Position numbers and translations under genes: made by a program
From: G963665005 sp963665005
GTDB lineage: Bacteria; Bacillota; Clostridia; Christensenellales; SZUA-584
DNA length: 64,000 bases
Assembly: GCA_963665005.2 (NCBI GenBank)
Contig: CAXXTQ010000001.1
Location: 2,418,001 to 2,482,000 of the forward strand
Reading direction: 5' to 3'
Shown here: one piece after another, positions 32,642 through 38,792 of the stretch
Position numbering within the stretch: position 1 is the first letter of the stretch
Layout of the letters: each line of letters begins with the position of its first letter
Notes under the pieces: model-generated
Databases searched by the model: none
What the model was told of the DNA's origin: nothing
The model's input: only the letters and a program-made list of their open reading frames with translations

Positions 32642-34357
32642 TTATATCGACTCAACACAAATATTTGCGCTGTCCTCGTTTACCACCGAAACAATGCTCT
32701 GTTTCGGCAGCGTTTCAAACTGTATTGATTTGTACGATTCGAAATTGTCTATAATAGTCGGAACGCTTACGCTCAAAGCCTTTTTTAAATACTCGTTAAT
32801 CTCAAGGCCGATAAGCACGCGTTCGGTTGAAGATGTGTCCTGAAAGTTCACGCCGTCATACAGCAGCTTAAACGTCGGCTTGTTTATGCCGTTTTTCTGA
32901 TACTCAAACAGCTCGATTTTTACCTTGTCGAACTGCGTATTAACAGCCTCGACGGTCGCCTGTGCCTGATAGAATATGTACTCTCCGGCGTCCTTTTGGA
33001 TTCGCTCACGCAGTTCAATTTCTCTTGCCGTCTTTTCGATAGTCTTTATAAGCCCGTCGCGCTCTGCTGTCTTATCTTTTATCTTTCCTGCCTCGGCAAG
33101 AAGCACGCCGATATCATCTATGCGGACGCGCATTTCATGTACTGGTTCAGCAGTCGGAAGGCATGCACTCTCAAGCCGTTCAACAATCGCTTTCTGTTTC
33201 GAAACCTCAGTCTGTTTCTCGGCGAACTGACTCTCAAGGTCTTTAAACTCAATCGCCTCCGCTTTTTTGAGCTCTGCCTTATAGTCGTTCAGTTCTTCAC
33301 GCAAAGCCTTTCCTTCCGCTTCGATATCTCCAAGAACTTTTTTCTTTGCTTCCTCTCCGGCGCTTACTCGGTCTTTGGGGAAGTCTTGTCCGCATGTCGG
33401 GCAAACGGTAGAGATTTCTCTAGCCTCTTCGCGCTTCCATTCGTCGCTTTTACGTTTCATTTTAGCTTCGGTATCTGATACCAACCGTTCGAGCTCATAT
33501 ACCTTTGTTTCTTTATCGCGAGCTGCTTTGCGGATGTCCGCTTTTATATCCTCAGCCTCGTCATGCAGCTCTCTTAGCTTTCGTCTTGCCTCTTCACGCG
33601 GTTTCTGCGCTTCCTCTCGCTCCTTGGCTTTCTCTTCGGCCTTATCCCATTTCTTAGTGAGCTCCGCTCTTTCCTTTTCGAGTGCCGCGACAGATACGCT
33701 TTTCGCTTCACGTATCTCTTCCGTTAAATGGTCAGCGACCGCTTGGCCTTTGGTTTTCTGCGTGTCAAGCTCTTTGATTTCCCGTTTCATTTTTTCCTGT
33801 ATATCCTCGGGCCCCATCTTCCCGATAAGATCTAAAAACCCGTCAGATAGTTTCACGTCCTCGCGTTTCATTAAAGCAATAACATCGTCCTTTGATAGAT
33901 TTTCAAAAAACGAAGTAAACAACTCCCTTTGTTCCTTCCATGCAAGCGACGAGAAATACAGCGGATTAGAGAAAAGCTTAAACCTGTCTATCTGCATGAT
34001 GTTGAGGTTGACCCATCCTTCATAGTCGCGTACCTGCGTTGGTACGCCGTCTATCATGCAATCAGTAGCGCCGCCTTTGATGAGCTTACGCGTCAATGTG
34101 TGTTCTTCGCCGTCTACTTCAATGATAAGTTCCACGCAAGGTATCGCACTGAGTTTGTCAATTGGTATAACACCGAACCGTGTTTCTCCAAGTAGTGATT
34201 TTCCGAACAATACCCAATACAGCGCGTCCAGCAGCGACGTTTTGCCGCTGCGATTAACGCCGATTATGACTGTTACGCCGTCCGAAAAATCAACTTCCTG
34301 TTTACTTATGCCTTTAAAATCTGTAACTGTTAGCCGCCTGAAAATGATTTGTTTCAT
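32642..34357 (-). CDS. Rad50/SbcC-like AAA ATPase
   Basis: This protein has 571 residues from ATG 34357, which overlaps the upstream stop in an ATGA. The N-terminal ATPase half has Walker A GVNRSGKTS (33-41). Long coiled coils flank a zinc-hook motif CPTCG (about 319-323), and the C-terminal half ends TSSTERVLIGLEINEYLKKA and PTIIDNFES (Walker B-like). This matches a short Rad50/SbcC that tethers DNA ends. No SbcD nuclease is adjacent; the MBL-fold protein may be the nuclease partner. It forms a recombination module with recT. Confidence 0.85.
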   Translation of the reverse strand: MKQIIFRRLTVTDFKGISKQEVDFSDGVTVIIGVNRSGKTSLLDALYWVLFGKSLLGETRFGVIPIDKLSAIPCVELIIEVDGEEHTLTRKLIKGGATDCMIDGVPTQVRDYEGWVNLNIMQIDRFKLFSNPLYFSSLAWKEQRELFTSFFENLSKDDVIALMKREDVKLSDGFLDLIGKMGPEDIQEKMKREIKELDTQKTKGQAVADHLTEEIREAKSVSVAALEKERAELTKKWDKAEEKAKEREEAQKPREEARRKLRELHDEAEDIKADIRKAARDKETKVYELERLVSDTEAKMKRKSDEWKREEAREISTVCPTCGQDFPKDRVSAGEEAKKKVLGDIEAEGKALREELNDYKAELKKAEAIEFKDLESQFAEKQTEVSKQKAIVERLESACLPTAEPVHEMRVRIDDIGVLLAEAGKIKDKTAERDGLIKTIEKTAREIELRERIQKDAGEYIFYQAQATVEAVNTQFDKVKIELFEYQKNGINKPTFKLLYDGVNFQDTSSTERVLIGLEINEYLKKALSVSVPTIIDNFESYKSIQFETLPKQSIVSVVNEDSANICVESI

Positions 34358-34605
34358 CGAAGCACCCGCTTTCTTTCTCCTTCGATTCGCCAATGTTCAG
34401 TTTTTGCTAAGTTTTCGATTTCAAAATGGCCGGATGTTGAAGGGAAATAATTAATATCGATAGATTGCATATCGCTTGAGCTCACTTCAACCTCATACCC
34501 TAGATGTTCTGCTAGATCAAATAAAGCATTTGCGAGCAAAAGCATATCTTCGGTGCTTGCTTCTTTCTTCTTTTCAATCTTTTTTAATAATTTTTTGATT
34601 TTCAT
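34354..34605 (-). CDS. small early protein, coupled to the Rad50-like gene
   Basis: This protein has 83 residues from ATG 34605, selected because AGGAGG lies upstream; the longer open frame runs back into the tRNA-like gene. It starts with a very basic helix (MKIKKLLKKIEKKKEA), then LLLANALFDLAEHLGYEVEV and a C-terminal basic segment RIEGERKRVLR. No family is recognised. Confidence 0.55.
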   Translation of the reverse strand: MKIKKLLKKIEKKKEASTEDMLLLANALFDLAEHLGYEVEVSSSDMQSIDINYFPSTSGHFEIENLAKTEHWRIEGERKRVLR

Positions 34606-34628
34606 TAATAATCGCCTCCTATAGTTAT

Positions 34629-34710
34629 CTCCCCTTTCGGGGAGGCGGCTTACACAGCCATTTGGCCGCCTACTCTTCCACGCGATTTTGACTGAGCGTG
34701 ACCTTCTATG
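34629..34710 (-). ncRNA. structured RNA segment with three hairpins
   Basis: Three stems follow tRNA-like 1 on the minus strand: CACGC/GCGTG (34680-34700 region), AGGCGGC (34643-34649) with GCCGCCT (34665-34671), and CTCCCC-TTTC-GGGGAG (34629-34644). The second and third share two bases at their boundary. The segment ends about 25 bp before the next gene. It may be a leader of the downstream mRNA or part of the tRNA-like cassette. Confidence 0.45.
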
Positions 34711-34718
34711 GTTTTTAG

Positions 34719-34805
34719 TGGAGAAGGCAGGAATCGAACCTGCGCACACGACCGACGCCTAGGGTGCACCTACGCCTCGTTGCTCTACCGCTGAGCTACT
34801 TCTCC
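34719..34805 (-). tRNA. tRNA-like gene 1, anticodon loop enlarged
   Basis: On the minus strand the 87-nt sequence has a perfect acceptor stem GGAGAAG/CTTCTCC, a D-arm GCTC-AGCGGTA-GAGC, and a perfect T-arm GCAGG-TTCGATT-CCTGC, then discriminator A with no encoded CCA. The anticodon arm is abnormal: ACGA pairs with TCGT, but the loop is about 23-25 nt instead of 7 and contains GGTGCACC, itself a palindrome. No anticodon can be assigned. It could be an intron-bearing, decoy or decayed tRNA. Confidence 0.7.
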
Positions 34806-34810
34806 ATGTA

Positions 34811-34839
34811 ATTCCCGGCGATTAGGTACCACCGGGAAT
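34811..34839 (-). other. 8-bp RNA hairpin between the two tRNA-like genes
   Basis: ATTCCCGG (34811-34818) and CCGGGAAT (34832-34839) are exact reverse complements with a 13-nt loop, starting 6 bp from tRNA-like 1. It may direct RNA processing. Confidence 0.55.
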
Positions 34840-34886
34840 ATGTGATGTATGTAAGGTTTTATATCGGATTACCTTTAACCGTTTAG

Positions 34887-35048
34887 TGGAGAAGGTGAGG
34901 ACTCGAACCCCACACGGCTCTGAGTGTTGCGTATCGGCCTTTCTACAAGAGCACTCCCCCTTGCAGGGTTTTCCCGATACTTACAGGCAGGGGTCTTATT
35001 GAGCCTTATCCCCTGGTACTATTAAGCGTCTAATTCCGCCACTTCTCC
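34887..35048 (-). tRNA. tRNA-like gene 2, with an approximately 110-nt structured interior
   Basis: This 162-nt minus-strand sequence has the same acceptor stem as tRNA-like 1 (GGAGAAG/CTTCTCC), a Leu-like D-arm GCG-GAATTAGA-CGC lacking the usual GG, and a T-arm TGGGG-TTCGAGT-CCTCA. Between D-arm and T-arm lie about 113 nt instead of about 23-40. They can form CAGGGG/CCCCTG, GTATCGG/CCGATAC, and crossing pairs GGCTC/GAGCC and GAGTG/CACTC, that is, two possible pseudoknots. No anticodon can be assigned. A further hairpin GCCGTG/CACGGC lies just upstream (35053-35072). Confidence 0.6.
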
Positions 35049-35124
35049 ATGTGCCGTGTTATACCGCACGGCTCGGTAATGTAGCGTCTATTCAGCGATA
35101 GTGCGCTGATAACGTGCTTTGTTT

Positions 35125-35385
35125 CTAAAACCTGTCTATTGTTCTAAACAAGCTTGCATTCACCGCTCTCACCGTGCTTAGACATGCTCTTATTTTTTCG
35201 TCTATTGAAACAGGTGAAGATTTTTTTTCGAGAGGTTCTGCCATCGTAGCCCCATAAAGCCTTTCATCTAAAGTGATTGCTAATTCTTCCGCTTTATTTA
35301 GCTCTACTATCAAGTCGTCCGTTAATTCACAAAACCCTTTTTCTTTTTTTGGTGTACAAGCAACTCCGCAATTTGTCTCTGGCAT
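35125..35385 (-). CDS. small early protein
   Basis: This 86-residue protein has two Cys near the N-terminus (MPETNCGVACTPKK) followed by helices (LTDDLIVELNKAEELAITLDE and SIDEKIRACLSTVRAVNASLFRTIDRF). AAAGGAGG precedes the ATG. It resembles uncharacterised small prophage proteins. The interval to the tRNA-like cassette (35073-35124) shows nothing else. Confidence 0.5.
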   Translation of the reverse strand: MPETNCGVACTPKKEKGFCELTDDLIVELNKAEELAITLDERLYGATMAEPLEKKSSPVSIDEKIRACLSTVRAVNASLFRTIDRF

Positions 35386-35452
35386 AATACATTCCTCCTT
35401 TCGCTATATTTGAAATTGTAAAAAAAGAATAAGGGCAGCGGACTGTGAGGGT

Positions 35453-35740
35453 TTACTCGCCGCCCTTATTGAGGGGTATTTTAGTATTGCCTGAACCTAA
35501 GCGTTTGAAAAAATCTCTGTGATATTTGCATATCATCTGTCCTTCGTGCTCTTCAACGCCAACAGTGCTTTTGCAGAATATACAGCCCGAATTGTGTGCT
35601 TTAATAAGAATTCCTTCGTCTGTGCCGATAATTTCGACTTCATCATCAATCATTATGTCGTTCTCGCGCCGTAAGTATATCGGCAAGCATACTCGGCCTA
35701 ACTTATCAACTTTCCGAACTATTCCCGTTATCTGTTCCAT
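35453..35740 (-). CDS. AbrB/SpoVT-like regulator with Cys-rich C-terminus
   Basis: This 95-residue protein has the swapped-hairpin AbrB DNA-binding domain (residues 4-50: GIVRKVDKLGRVCLPIYLRR ... EVEIIGTDEGILIKA), followed by CIFCKSTVGVEEHEGQMICKYH, which supplies a Cys/His set for a zinc-binding C-terminal part as in longer AbrB homologues. It would act as a transcription regulator in the early operon. Its start lies inside the end of the neighbouring gene. Confidence 0.8.
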   Translation of the reverse strand: MEQITGIVRKVDKLGRVCLPIYLRRENDIMIDDEVEIIGTDEGILIKAHNSGCIFCKSTVGVEEHEGQMICKYHRDFFKRLGSGNTKIPLNKGGE

Positions 35741-36065
35741 CTTTTAAAACCCTCCTGAATGAATATATTTTGTCGCCGCGTGCTATCGCGTCTATAACTT
35801 CGTCATAAACCTTTTCGGCTTCTTCTTCGGTGTCGTATTCTTTGATGAATACCGCCGCAGGCTGATTAAACGTGTTAATAATTGCGCTTATAAAATACGT
35901 GATACGAGTAACCTTTAAGCGATTAAAATCGCTCAGTTCAACGTTATGCTCGTTGTCTCTGTGCTCGGTCGGCTGTATAGAGAATTCGTTTGCATAGTAT
36001 AATCTCGGAACTTTAGCCTTGCTGTCCGTTAATTCAAGTTCTTCTAAAAAATCAATGAGTATCAT
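35706..36065 (-). CDS. early hypothetical protein
   Basis: This 119-residue mixed alpha/beta protein has a helix (TEEEAEKVYDEVIDAIARGD) followed by a strand, YSFRRVL. It overlaps the AbrB-like gene by 35 bp in another frame. AAGGGG precedes the start. No family is recognised. Confidence 0.5.
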   Translation of the reverse strand: MILIDFLEELELTDSKAKVPRLYYANEFSIQPTEHRDNEHNVELSDFNRLKVTRITYFISAIINTFNQPAAVFIKEYDTEEEAEKVYDEVIDAIARGDKIYSFRRVLKDGTDNGNSSES

Positions 36066-36112
36066 TTAATGTCTACCCCTTTCATCAGCCAGTTATAAAG
36101 CGCAAGCTTTGA

Positions 36113-36346
36113 TTATCCTCTAACAATCTGCAATATCTCTGCGTCTGTCATTTGCGCTTCTCTTGCTAAAATCCGCAAATGCCCGAGCGATACAACCTCC
36201 GGCCGTAGTTGCCAGTTACGCAGTGTAATGCGTGACACTCCAAGCCGTGAAGCAAAATCTTCGCGTTTAATGTTTTTTGCGCTAATATGCCGCCCTATTG
36301 CTCCGGCAAAAGCTTCGTTACGCTTGTCTGTTTTTTTTGCCGCCAT
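36113..36346 (-). CDS. Cro-like helix-turn-helix protein
   Basis: This 77-residue protein has a central helix-turn-helix (IKREDFASRLGVSRITLRNWQLRPEVV, residues 26-52) of the Cro/CI type and a short C-terminal helix. It is preceded by AAGGAG inside the end of the overlapping tiny membrane gene. It is probably an early regulator acting on phage promoters. Confidence 0.65.
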   Translation of the reverse strand: MAAKKTDKRNEAFAGAIGRHISAKNIKREDFASRLGVSRITLRNWQLRPEVVSLGHLRILAREAQMTDAEILQIVRG

Positions 36347-36467
36347 GATTGCTCTCCTTATTTAGCCTGTCTCTTTTCTCTTTAATCCCGAGTATGCTTA
36401 AAAATATGATTGGAAAGGCCATAAAGCCTAAAACGTATAAATAAAATTCAAATGGTAGTTGTGGCAT
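36318..36467 (-). CDS. 49-residue single-pass membrane protein
   Basis: From ATG 36467 (GGAG upstream) the product begins MPQLPFEFYLYVLGFMAFPI, continues IFLSILGIKEKRDRL and ends at 36318. It has one membrane helix and a basic tail. It overlaps the zinc-protein gene by 20 bp and the Cro-like gene by 29 bp in another frame. The ribosome binding site and compact packing suggest that it is expressed. Confidence 0.5.
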   Translation of the reverse strand: MPQLPFEFYLYVLGFMAFPIIFLSILGIKEKRDRLNKESNHGGKKNRQA

Positions 36468-36630
36468 GGTTTTTCTCCTTTGCCGCTTCCGGCCGTTCCT
36501 TGCCGTTCTTCTCGTAGTCGTAGCACCACATACAAGTGTTAAAAACGCCTTTGCGTGTCTTGTCCGTCCATAGCGCTATGACCATTCGACCGCACTTCGG
36601 GCATTCTTGTTTTATAAGTTCAGTACTCAT
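36448..36630 (-). CDS. small zinc-ribbon protein
   Basis: This 60-residue protein has CPKCGRMV and CMWCYDYEKN, a CxxC...CxxC ribbon with about 20 residues between. Its start overlaps the antirepressor stop by four bases, so translation is coupled. The function is unknown; it may modulate a neighbouring regulator. Confidence 0.6.
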   Translation of the reverse strand: MSTELIKQECPKCGRMVIALWTDKTRKGVFNTCMWCYDYEKNGKERPEAAKEKNHATTTI

Positions 36631-37346
36631 CTTGCGGCCTCTTTCTTTAGTCTGTTTATGATATAGGCTTGTCCCTTTGGTAATATTTTTGTTGTCTTCG
36701 AAAGGTGTACTCCGTCATATGCGTTATACGGTCGCTCTATTACTTCAAAGTACCCACTGCCTATGTATCTTTGATATGGCTCATTGTCTGACATAAGCAA
36801 ACCCCATTCACGGAGTTTTTTGTAAAGCCTTTTTTCGCCTATCTCTATTCCTTCCGTGCAAGCAATTTTAGCCAATCCTCTTACAAGTATGCTATCGCCG
36901 CTTTTTAGGCAAGTTTCGGCAAACAATACTTTAGGCTGTTGTTCTTCTATCTGCTTTGCTAGCTTAAGAGCGCTTTCCAATGCTTCTATGTAAGTCTTAG
37001 GCGTTGAATACATCTGCCGGGCTTTCTTTTCGATTTCTATGAAGTATCTTCGCACTTTCTTGCCCTGTTCATTATTCTCTACCATCGCCATTTCTTTGGC
37101 CGTATCAAGTTTAAGATAGTACTCTATTTTCGGTCTGCCCCCCTTTTTAGAGGTTTTCGCCAAAACTGGCGAAAAGTCAATTCCCTTTATAAAGCTGTAC
37201 TTCTCTATCCTGTCTTTAATCCAATTGCTGAAATCTTTACCTACATTTAAAAATTGATGAAGCTCTCGGGCATTAACAATGAGTTCTTTTCTTCTGCTCT
37301 CGTATACTGGCACGAGTTCGCTTTCGATTACTTTTAGCTCGTTCAT
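36627..37346 (-). CDS. phage antirepressor, AntA plus KilAC domains
   Basis: This protein has 239 residues from ATG 37346 (AGGAGG upstream). The N-terminal AntA/AntB domain is ELIVNARELHQFLNVGKDFS ... RIEKYSFIKGIDF (about 18-60), with a second part KIEYYLKLDTAKEMAMVENNEQGKKVRRYFIEIEKKAR. The C-terminal KilAC domain is FAETCLKSGDSILVRGLAKIAC ... RLYKKLREWGLL. Such proteins bind the CI-type repressor and help induction. It directly follows the first early regulator gene. Confidence 0.88.
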   Translation of the reverse strand: MNELKVIESELVPVYESRRKELIVNARELHQFLNVGKDFSNWIKDRIEKYSFIKGIDFSPVLAKTSKKGGRPKIEYYLKLDTAKEMAMVENNEQGKKVRRYFIEIEKKARQMYSTPKTYIEALESALKLAKQIEEQQPKVLFAETCLKSGDSILVRGLAKIACTEGIEIGEKRLYKKLREWGLLMSDNEPYQRYIGSGYFEVIERPYNAYDGVHLSKTTKILPKGQAYIINRLKKEAAR

Positions 37347-37356
37347 GTTTTGCCTC

Positions 37357-37584
37357 CTAACTCGTTTGGTCATCTGTGGTTTTTTCGAGATCATCTATAT
37401 TCTTATTTAAAAGATTTTCTACTGTACAATCGTATAAACGCGCCAATTCAAGCAACTTGTCAGCACGAGGCATACACGAACCATCTTCCCATTGAGATAC
37501 TGCGCCCTGCGTTACGTTAAGTTTTTTTGCAACCTCTTCTTGAGACATGTTAGCTGATATTCGTCTTTTTTTAATAGTGTGCAT
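37357..37584 (-). CDS. XRE-family early regulator (Cro-type)
   Basis: This protein has 75 residues from ATG 37584 (TTTGGAG upstream). The helix-turn-helix is MSQEEVAKKLNVTQGAVSQWEDGSC (about 13-37), followed by LLELARLYDCTVENLL. It is the first gene of the leftward early operon and is divergent from the CI-like repressor, the layout of a cro gene. It would reduce repressor expression after induction. Confidence 0.85.
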   Translation of the reverse strand: MHTIKKRRISANMSQEEVAKKLNVTQGAVSQWEDGSCMPRADKLLELARLYDCTVENLLNKNIDDLEKTTDDQTS

Positions 37585-37618
37585 ATTATTTCTCCAAATA
37601 TTTATTAGCTTTGCTATT

Positions 37619-37647
37619 ATCCTAGCATACAAAAATACCGATGTCAA
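37619..37647 (-). promoter_or_regulatory. leftward early promoter
   Basis: On the minus strand TTGACA (37642-37647) and TAGGAT (37619-37624) are separated by 17 bp, a strong sigma-A-type promoter for the early operon. AT-rich imperfect repeats around GCTAAT/ATTAGC (37600-37665) are candidate operators shared by the two regulators. Confidence 0.7.
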
Positions 37648-37676
37648 TAGTATTGCTAATATTTTTAATAAAAGTA

Positions 37677-37705
37677 TTGTACAATATCAGCCTAGCTATT
37701 ATAGT
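37677..37705 (+). promoter_or_regulatory. rightward repressor promoter
   Basis: TTGTAC (37677-37682) and TATAGT (37700-37705) are separated by 17 bp and lie 20 bp before the repressor ATG. The -35 element overlaps the palindrome ATTGTACAAT, a possible operator half of the lysis-lysogeny switch. Confidence 0.55.
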
Positions 37706-37724
37706 AAAAAGAAAAGAGGTAAAA

Positions 37725-38156
37725 ATGAATAGAATTAAAGAGTTGAGAAAAGCTTATAAGCTATCCCAAAAAGAATTTGCATCAATATTGAAGGTACATC
37801 AAACAGCAGTAAGCCAATGGGAAAAAGAACGAACTGCTCCGGATATTGAAATCCTAAAAAAAATGGCTCATTATTTTAATGTTTCTGTAGATTTTATTCT
37901 TGGCTTAGAAAGCTGGAACGACTGGAGCAAATCTTATTCGGAAAAAATAAGAGAACAAATGTACCCGACAGGTTCATTATTCGATTCCCGTCCAATAAAA
38001 ATGACAGACGAAGATGCTAAGATGATGAAAGCTTTCTACAAATCAAGAAACTCTAACGATCCCGTTTTAAAAGCATTGCTAGCCGCAATCGACAAACGAA
38101 TAGGAGAAATCGGACAAAAAGACGAGAAAGAAAAGGCAGAGAGTAAAAACGAATAA
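37725..38156 (+). CDS. CI-like XRE repressor, short form
   Basis: This protein has 143 residues from ATG 37725 (AAAGAGG upstream; an upstream in-frame ATG at 37641 runs through the promoter and is rejected). The N-terminal helix-turn-helix is LSQKEFASILKVHQTAVSQWEKERTAPDI (about 14-42), followed by MAHYFNVSVDFILGL and a helical C-terminus with a charged tail. It lacks the LexA/S24 autoprotease domain, so induction would rely on the antirepressor rather than self-cleavage. It is divergent from the cro-type gene. Confidence 0.85.
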   Translation: MNRIKELRKAYKLSQKEFASILKVHQTAVSQWEKERTAPDIEILKKMAHYFNVSVDFILGLESWNDWSKSYSEKIREQMYPTGSLFDSRPIKMTDEDAKMMKAFYKSRNSNDPVLKALLAAIDKRIGEIGQKDEKEKAESKNE

Positions 38157-38311
38157 TGAATTTCATATTATTTAGTCCCTTCTATAAAACATGCGCTTTA
38201 ATTATAGTATTGTGCATGTACGAAATTGAGGACTTTATATACATATTTGGCGATATTTGTCGTATTTTGTATTATATATGGTAATGTTTCAATAAGCAAA
38301 CATGCACTTTC

Positions 38312-38340
38312 TTGACTTTAAACCGGCTCGAGAGTAATAT
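38312..38340 (+). promoter_or_regulatory. promoter of the integrase operon
   Basis: TTGACT (38312-38317) and TAATAT (38335-38340) are separated by 17 bp, 52 bp before the first gene of the three-gene unit that ends with the integrase. The preceding stretch 38157-38311 holds no gene. Confidence 0.6.
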
Positions 38341-38391
38341 TTCAGTATATGGTATTTAAAAATTGAGCAAAAAAGAAACGGAGCATGTTGT

Positions 38392-38655
38392 ATGATTTTA
38401 TACGAGCTAAGCTATGTTTTTACTGTCGTAGGGTTAACAGCTATAATACCTTTAATTATTGGTTTGTTAGTTAGAAGGCCCATTCCCATTTGGCTATGTG
38501 CTTTAGTGTCTTTGATCCCTCTTGTAATTCATATAATATTGCCTGCTTTATATCGCCCATTACAAGATGTAGAATACTCATCAGGCATTTTAAGCGTATT
38601 AGTAACCTTTTTTTTGCTGTTATGTTTGTCTTGGCGTAAAAAGAATATAAAATGA
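38392..38655 (+). CDS. three-helix membrane protein, lysogeny-region accessory
   Basis: This 87-residue protein has three membrane helices (about 5-26, 32-52 and 64-82) and a basic C-terminal KKNIK. It is located between repressor and integrase, in the part of a prophage that is expressed in the lysogen, where superinfection exclusion genes are frequent. The exclusion role is inference. Its stop overlaps the next start (ATGA). Confidence 0.55.
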   Translation: MILYELSYVFTVVGLTAIIPLIIGLLVRRPIPIWLCALVSLIPLVIHIILPALYRPLQDVEYSSGILSVLVTFFLLLCLSWRKKNIK

Positions 38656-38780
38656 AAAAAACTCATAACACATTGTTTAGCTATTCATCAAAAACTATTC
38701 ATCACAGGATTACGTTATTGCCTCTTTCCATATTGTTTTTTTTGTTTTTATTGGTGCTTAAACTGATATTTAAATTTTAA
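38652..38780 (+). CDS. 42-residue membrane peptide
   Basis: This gene starts at the ATGA overlapping the previous stop. The product begins MKKTHNTLFSYSSKTIHHRI and ends with a hydrophobic helix (LLPLSILFFLFLLVLKLIF). Translational coupling and close packing before the integrase suggest that it is real. It is probably a partner of the three-helix protein. Confidence 0.45.
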   Translation: MKKTHNTLFSYSSKTIHHRITLLPLSILFFLFLLVLKLIFKF

Positions 38781-38792
38781 GGAGTTATGATA

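Noticed and set aside
34719..34805. Reading tRNA-like 1 as a class II tRNA with a long variable arm
   Set aside because: The length would fit, but no 5-bp anticodon stem with a 7-nt loop exists in any register and the D-arm is of class I type.
34887..35048. A standard group I intron in tRNA-Leu
   Set aside because: The interior is too short and I found no conserved P7 or guanosine-site sequence; the crossing stems alone are not enough.
37641..37724. An N-terminal extension of the CI-like repressor
   Set aside because: It would be translated from the promoter and operator region; the ATG at 37725 has the ribosome binding site and the expected family start.
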